Translations under genes and position numbers: made by a program | From: Desulfuromonadales bacterium | GTDB taxonomy: Bacteria > Desulfobacterota > Desulfuromonadia > Desulfuromonadales > BM103 | Length of the DNA stretch: 14,579 nucleotides | Reading direction: 5' to 3' | NCBI GenBank assembly: GCA_030614505.1 | Contig: JAUWTX010000023.1 | Location: 1 to 14,579 of the forward strand | Shown here: positions 14,577 through 14,579 of the stretch, in pieces | Numbering within the stretch: position 1 is the stretch's first letter | Layout: each line of letters opens with the position of its first letter | The notes under the pieces: generated by a model | The model's input: the letters and a program-made list of their open reading frames with translations, nothing else | Databases searched by the model: none | Told to the model about the DNA's origin: nothing

Positions 14577-14579
14577 TAG

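Overview
The window looks like chromosome of a Gram-negative, deltaproteobacterial-type organism, most likely of the Desulfuromonadales (Geobacter/Desulfuromonas/Pelobacter-like). This rests on gene content and style: a GatCAB amidotransferase, a two-headed GlnE, an RND efflux pump, and a very typical receiver-DUF4388-DnaJ-TPR protein and PilZ protein. No marker gene fixes the genus. There is no tRNA, rRNA, CRISPR array, integrase or transposase, and no stretch above 300 bases lacks a gene.

Left part, + strand (2-8754): a tight, probably co-transcribed run gatA (5' end cut by the window) - gatB - mtnA - glnE - response regulator/DnaJ/TPR gene. Gaps are 98, 3, 8 and 1 bases. GatA and GatB are subunits of the enzyme that makes Gln-tRNA(Gln) and/or Asn-tRNA(Asn) by transamidation. 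MtnA is the isomerase of the methionine salvage pathway. GlnE adenylylates and deadenylylates glutamine synthetase. Three of the four therefore touch glutamine/nitrogen or amino-acid recycling. The fifth gene is a multidomain signalling or scaffold protein of unknown role. The gatA-gatB gap holds 14-base tandem repeats, an imperfect hairpin and a possible 16-codon leader frame.

Convergent junction (8755-8851): G/T-rich tandem repeats (12-base and 13-base units) between the ends of the + and - gene sets.

Right part, - strand (8852-14576): read from high to low coordinates, an RND efflux permease with its start at the window edge, then a rho-independent terminator, then ttcA (tRNA 2-thiocytidine synthetase), a sensor-less SpoIIE/PP2C-type phosphatase, and a PilZ protein with a degenerate receiver-like N-terminus. 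The last three are spaced like one operon, which pairs a tRNA-modification enzyme with two signalling proteins.

Most of the window is well-understood housekeeping sequence. The parts least explained by known biology are the receiver-DUF4388-DnaJ-TPR protein, the ttcA-phosphatase-PilZ grouping, and the two small intergenic repeat clusters. I did not find a clear candidate for a wholly new system.
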